From: Triatoma infestans | Taxonomy: Eukaryota > Arthropoda > Insecta > Hemiptera > Reduviidae | Assembly (NCBI GenBank): GCA_011037195.1 | Contig: JAAEAF010002671.1 | Coordinates: 1 to 64,000 of the forward strand | Length of the DNA stretch: 64,000 bases | Reading direction: 5' to 3' | In this document: piece by piece, positions 59,387 through 64,000 of the stretch | Numbering within the stretch: the stretch's first letter is position 1 | How the letters are laid out: each line of letters opens with the position of its first letter | Notes under the pieces: generated by a model | Told to the model about the DNA's origin: nothing | The model's database searches: none | What the model saw: only the letters and a program-made list of their open reading frames with translations | Program-made: the position numbers and the translations under genes

Positions 59387-60198
59387 GTGTGTATGTGAAC
59401 AGACTAGCTCAAAAACAAAAAATCGTAGAAAGTTCAAACTTGATATTCCGTTTGGATAACACCATGGTATCCGACAGTACGCTATATGTCAAAATTGCTC
59501 AGCCGAAAGTGTCACTTTACTGAATGTTTTTTTCCACTTTTTTGCAATTTTCTCAAAATTGGCTTCGACGATTTTCTTGAAACGTGGTACATCAACAACA
59601 CATACACAGATCTACAATTTTTATTTGAAACATTTCTCCGGGAAAATGCATTTAAGGGTTGGGGTTAGGTTGTCCTCTAAAGTGCTATTTCTGTTTATTA
59701 CACAATTCTATCATCTAAATAATATTAATTAGAATTAAATATGTCGTTGAAATTCCGAGTTTGGACAAAATCAGGTGACCGGAAGTGCGTTTGTACTGAA
59801 AAGTATTTTCAGTTTTCTAAAACGGCTTCAACGATTTTCTTTAAAGTAGCAATGTAAACTACCCATATAAAGAACTACAACTTTCATTTGAAACATTTCT
59901 CCTGGTAAAGTCATTTAAGGGGGCTTTTGGGGGAGGGGTGGGGTTATGTTTTCTCTAAAATGCTATCATAGTTGGTTATACAATTCTACCATCTAAACAA
60001 AATTAATTAGAAATAAATGATTGCCAAAAAGAAAATCAGTTAAGGGGAAGTGCGTTTTTACGGTACAGTTTTTGAGATTTTGCTACCTTCTCGATAATAA
60101 CACCGACGAAATCCATCAAATTTAGTGTACTAACTATAAAATTTGTCAATCTCAATTTTGAAAACTGAAGTAACAGGAAGTGAGTGTATCACACCAGA
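59243..60198 (-). repeat. R1 reference copy, full length, reverse
   Basis: The clearest complete copy, about 956 bp. On the plus strand it starts ACTTTCTCTTAATCCTAGTA then AGAGGAAGTATTGTAATCG (3' hairpin in reverse). A TG run lies at 59358-59386. It then holds two tandem cassettes of about 275 and 264 bp, judged by the spacing of the GGAAGTG-type motifs at about 59502, 59780 and 60046. It ends with a diverged 5' terminus (TAACAGGAAGTGAGTGTATC, ACACCAGA) and a T-run. No open frame spans a cassette. Confidence 0.85.
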
Positions 60199-60541
60199 TT
60201 TTTTTGCTTGGGTTCATGAACTGTGCCAACGGAACTAATTTCTTCTTGCAACTTAATATGAAATAATGCCTGGGTTATCAATCCCCCAATAAAACTTAAA
60301 AGCGCAGTTAAGTGTTAAGACTAAAGTCCCACCAAGAACCTACCAGAATAATCCAGTAACCCAGACAAAAGTTAAATCCAGTTCAAAATCCAATTTTCCT
60401 AATCAAACTTTCCAAAACAAAAAAAAAGGAAAATTTCTTTAATGGATTTTCCCAGAATTGGAGCCTTTCAACAATGCATTTTAACAAACTTCATTAGCTA
60501 GATAGAAGAACTATAAATTTCACTAAAATGTTTCTTTAGAG
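60199..60541. other. No gene seen
   Basis: AT-rich sequence; nothing recognised. Confidence 0.4.
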
Positions 60542-60824
60542 CAGTGGTTTTCAATTAGGGCCCAAAATTGCGGTCTCCAGGTGCTCCGAAATTTACCAAG
60601 CGGATCACAGGTGAAAATCGCGTAATGAGGGGCGCCATAGCAGATAGCCAAGTGTTGTACAGAATATTTTGCGGAGAAAAACTAAAAAATATAATCCTGG
60701 AATTTGGTAATTAAGCAGCCATCATTGAGTACAAATTGTGCCATGAAGCTGGGGAAAACGTCCCACAGGGGAAAAAAATAACTTCCGAAGAAAATCACAG
60801 TCGGAAAAAGGTTGAGGAACAGTG
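60542..60824. mobile_element. hAT-type non-autonomous element (MITE)
   Basis: Ends CAGTGGTTTTCAATTAGGG and GTTGAGGAACAGTG form imperfect terminal inverted repeats of the CAGTGGTTCTCAA type common in hAT superfamily transposons. CTTTAGAG (60534-60541) and CTTAAGAG (60825-60832) form an 8-bp target-site duplication with one mismatch, the length expected for hAT. The 283-bp interior has no coding capacity. Confidence 0.82.
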
Positions 60825-60829
60825 CTTAA

Positions 60830-61020
60830 GAGCAAGCCTCCTAACATTGCAACAGCTTCTTCAGAATTTTCCGTAAAAAAGATCAATTTTCTTGAAAAAT
60901 GTTTTAAATAAAAGTGACAGATTTATAGATGTTTAATTAGTTTGCGAAGTTTAAAGAAAATCGTTGGAGGAAAACATTTCATTTTTTTCAGGGGACCTCA
61001 AAATACGTATTTTCAAAAAC
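60830..61020 (+). repeat. R1 fragment, forward
   Basis: AAAAATGTTTTAAATAAAAG, TTTAAAGAAAATCGTTGGAG and CAGGGGACCTCAAAATACGT are R1 phrases in forward order. The hAT-like element lies directly upstream. Confidence 0.5.
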
Positions 61021-63150
61021 TGATCGACATGAATGACAAATTATATCAATAAATACAATATATTACGATATTCTTCCTTTAAACAGCACAAAAGTTAATT
61101 AATTATCGTCATTTATTTATTTATTTATTTTTGAATTCTACTCACATAAATATTTGCTCATACGTCACTAAAATAAACACATACGATTGTTAAAGTGATA
61201 GGCCGGGTGAGGGGGAAAAAGAGAGGAAGACAAGTGACGTATTATTAGCCAATAAAAAAAAGAACTTTAGCACTTTGTAGTGGGAGGTGAGGGAATAGAT
61301 AAAATCTTCTTCCTAAAAGATATCAACTGTTAGGAAGAAATATGATCAAGAATGGTGCTGTATGAGGGAAATCAAGATATTACCAGTGTTGATTGGCAAC
61401 ACTGCTATAAAAACTAAATAAATTACATCCTACACATCAAACACTATAACAACAAACACGTACTAAAAACATAATGTTTATGTCATATTAGACATGTTTC
61501 TATGTAAGCTTAACTAAACTACTATGGTATATATATATATATATATATACACGGAGGGGTGGGCCGGCTGTGAGAGGACACGTAGTACTAGGGCAACCAT
61601 ATAATACATGAAGATCAGATATATTACCTCTAACTAGATTGACACTTCTTAACTACCACAGCGCGGGACAAACTGCGTTCACATAATGTAACAACCAATC
61701 AGAATACACTCCTATCACTCTCTCTCTCTCGAACAGCCAAACTATAACCTAACTTCCTTCCCCCATTTACAATATTTTTACACTTTTCCTCAAATAAAGT
61801 AAATAAATAAAACAATAATAACAATAAACATAATTAAAAGGAATCCCAAGTATATTCATAAAATTGCAATAATTACACCTTTTATTAACTTTTTTTTAGT
61901 ACATCGTTAAACTTCTAATAAATTAGTCCATCAAATAAATGGATTTTATTAAGTGGAATATAGAAATCAAAGCAATCTTTCATATATCTAGCTCCAAGCA
62001 CAACTTATTGGGGAAACCAAGCAATTAGATTAACATATCACTTTAAATACTTCTCAATTAATCAAGCAGTTGCTTGAATGTCAGCGAGCATATAAAGGAG
62101 ATAAACTCTTCGTAGAATATATCAACTATTTACAAGGTAGTCGGACCAGGCAGACTTGAAATACGGAAATTAAGATATTTTGAGTACTGATTGTGAGCAT
62201 TGCTTGAAACAATGGCGTTATAGCCACACCCTCTACAAATATCAACAACTAGAAAGGAAGCTGCAATAGATTCTTCTAGTTCAAGTTGGCTTTGTTAAAC
62301 AGCAAGTCTAGAAAATGTGCCGCTGGCTAACCACTTCAACACACACACAAAATTCTAAAATTCTTATTGCGAAAGAAATATTGAAAATGTCAAAACTTAA
62401 TCAAAGTCAAAACAAGCATTGATTATTCAAACTTGATTTAGGTATTTATAAGATAGTTAAGTATATTTTGTTTTCGACACTATTTGTAAACAAAATATTT
62501 AAATTCACATACACACTCACACACACACACACAAATATATATATATTATTAAATATTTTTTCAAACAAGTAAAAATAAAAACAAAGTTCTTGTTTGGCAA
62601 AGTCTCTCACTCTAAGTTACACATTAACAACTTATTGCATAATGTTAATAATTCTTTAAAATGAGATAACCCAGTTGATATTATATATATATATATATAT
62701 ATAACTGTATTCGATACTCTAATTATAAACTACAGTTAGAATGTCATTTTTTTAATTTATTCTTTTTTTTAAATTAACATGATTCTTTAGTTGTGTATAT
62801 ATATATATATTTGCATACACATATAGATATTTAGAGTGTTTTATTATTTTTTTACATTTGACTGCAAAACAAAATGGTTGTGTTTAAATAATCAATGTAT
62901 ATTTACTATAATTATAATACTTGATGTAGATTAATGAAATCAACAGGTTGAAAAGATTGATTTGTCATACAATGTTGCAAGATATGACGCAATAAATGAC
63001 ATTGAATTTTATATAAAAATTCTATAAAAAAAATTAAAGTCCAATATTATAGATGAGAATCATAGACATATTGTGATCAATCAATAATTTCTCTTTTCGC
63101 AGAAAATGCGTGGATTTAATGCATAGAATGAGTGTATAGAAGGATTCCAT
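61021..63150. other. No gene; AT-rich with TA and CA microsatellites
   Basis: TA runs at about 61531-61549, 62682-62703 and 62797-62811, and a CA run at about 62513-62533. A GC-richer scrap at 61550-61600 is unexplained. No exon is supported. Confidence 0.45.
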
Positions 63151-63193
63151 TTTACTATCATTACTTTATCCGTTAGAGTAAGTATTATGATCA

Positions 63194-63449
63194 GGGTAGC
63201 TCAGTGGTAGCGCGTTGGACTTTCAACTCGCAGGTACCGAGTTCGAGTCCAGCATGCTGCCCTTAGATTTTTTCTTCCTAGCAGCTCACTGTCCGCTGAT
63301 GGACAGTGTTGTCTGTAACGAGAGAACACTGTCCGGAAGTCGGTAGTGCACTGAGAAGGCTCCAATCTTTGGGGGTAGCTGTTGGATCCAGAAGAACTTT
63401 GGATAGCATAGGGCTTGGTCCGTCCACACAGAAAATACAAAAAAAAAAC
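63194..63449 (+). mobile_element. Full-length tRNA-derived SINE with 13-bp target-site duplication
   Basis: AGTATTATGATCA is repeated exactly at 63181-63193 and 63450-63462. The head has an A box (TAGCTCAGTGG) and a B box (GAGTTCGAGTCC). Its first seven bases GGGTAGC pair with GCTGCCC, and the anticodon-like loop is CTTTCAA. The body begins TTAGATTTTTTCTTCCTAG and contains a hairpin CACTGTCC...GGACAGTG (63287-63308). It ends in an A-rich tail. Two truncated relatives lie at 35575-35790 and 53928-54045. The host site is a reverse R1 copy. It is not a functional tRNA gene: the T and anticodon arms do not pair properly. Confidence 0.92.
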
Positions 63450-63462
63450 AGTATTATGATCA

Positions 63463-63770
63463 AGTCAAATGTTTGAAATCGTGTTTCGCGGAAATCAAGT
63501 TTTGATGGATGCTCAGTGTGGAAGCTTTTTAAGCTGCAACTAGAAACTTTTCTCTATAGGTGTGCCATTTCACTAGCTACTTACATCTATCTTACAATTT
63601 TAAATAATATTAAGGTGCACTGAATACAACGCTAAATTCCAAATGTGAAGAAAATTGGTTAACCGGAAGTGCGATTTAAACAAGGTTTCTAAAGTTTGTG
63701 GGAGGGGGGAATTTCTTGAAAATTGCTGCAATGGTTTTCTGTTTTAGGGGACACTGGGGAAACAGGTACC
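63463..63770 (-). repeat. R1 3' part, reverse, split by the SINE
   Basis: The piece just left of the SINE (TCCGTTAGAGTAAGTATTAT, 63168-63187) and CAAGTCAAATGTTTGAAATC on the right join into one reverse R1 3' end. It continues to ATTGGTTAACCGGAAGTGCG at about 63653-63672. Confidence 0.7.
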
Positions 63771-64000
63771 TCAGATTTCAAGGGTAAGGTTGTATTGATG
63801 TTGGACTACTTGATTCAATTACCCTGCTATGTGCTGGGAACCTTCATATACCTTATATAAATAATAATACCTTATATATGTAATAAAAATATATATTAAA
63901 CTAACTTTGCTCAAATAAACAAAAAGAACAATGTTTTATTAAAGAAATTGGGATTTTCTTTTTATTTTATTGACCAAGTTAAAAATGATAAAAAATTGGC
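63771..64000. other. No gene seen
   Basis: AT-rich end of the window without recognisable features. Confidence 0.4.

Noticed and set aside
63194..63265. A tRNA gene
   Set aside because: The A and B boxes are good, but the anticodon and T stems do not pair. The segment continues into a body with poly-A and target-site duplications, so it is a SINE head.

Overview
This window looks like intron-rich, repeat-saturated DNA from an invertebrate animal. It is strongly AT-rich, with many CA, GA, TA and GACA microsatellites, three kinds of tRNA-derived SINE sequence, hammerhead-bearing Penelope-like pieces, a dead LINE and a hAT-type element. No long intact gene is visible. A mollusc, possibly a cephalopod, or another lophotrochozoan would fit, but that placement is a guess from genome texture and not from a recognised gene.

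The best-supported host coding sequence is on the minus strand. One exon (36763 down to 36580, 184 bp) has consensus splice sites and encodes a His/Asn/Pro/Leu-rich stretch. A second small exon (24808 down to 24749, 60 bp) also has consensus splice sites and matches the first in reading phase. Together they suggest one minus-strand gene crossing most of the window with an intron of about 11.8 kb. I do not recognise the protein; the first exon resembles the flexible part of a nuclear regulator. Weaker exon or coding candidates lie at 26268-26209, 15478-15234 and 27982-27614 (minus) and 33334-33582 (plus).

By my rough hand tally, about a third of the window is one dispersed repeat family, present in both orientations as some forty copies and fragments. 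Its 5' end is TCTGGTGTGAAACA followed by a short palindrome and CTTTCTCTTACTGC. Its 3' end is a hairpin made of CTTCCTCTTAC and GTAAGAGGAAG. Between them are one to three tandem cassettes of about 270 bp carrying the palindrome CGGTTAACCG, and often a CA microsatellite. No coding capacity is seen. The layout recalls non-autonomous Helitron/Helentron-type elements (DINE-1/HINE), but the class is inferred.

Other mobile DNA is nested in this family: a LINE 3' half (about 19500-20970), SINEs with target-site duplications (41168-41367 and 63194-63449), a second tRNA-headed SINE (45832-46010), two truncated SINE copies (35575-35790, 53928-54045) and a hAT-like MITE (60542-60824).

The most interesting signal is a group of Penelope-like fragments carrying hammerhead ribozyme motifs. 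Two have an intact CUGANGA...GAAA...GUC core (23121-23084 and 55496-55460, minus strand). One palindromic copy has decayed motifs (41950-42190). A different inverted-repeat element (42229-42482) carries a second, decayed hammerhead-like fold.
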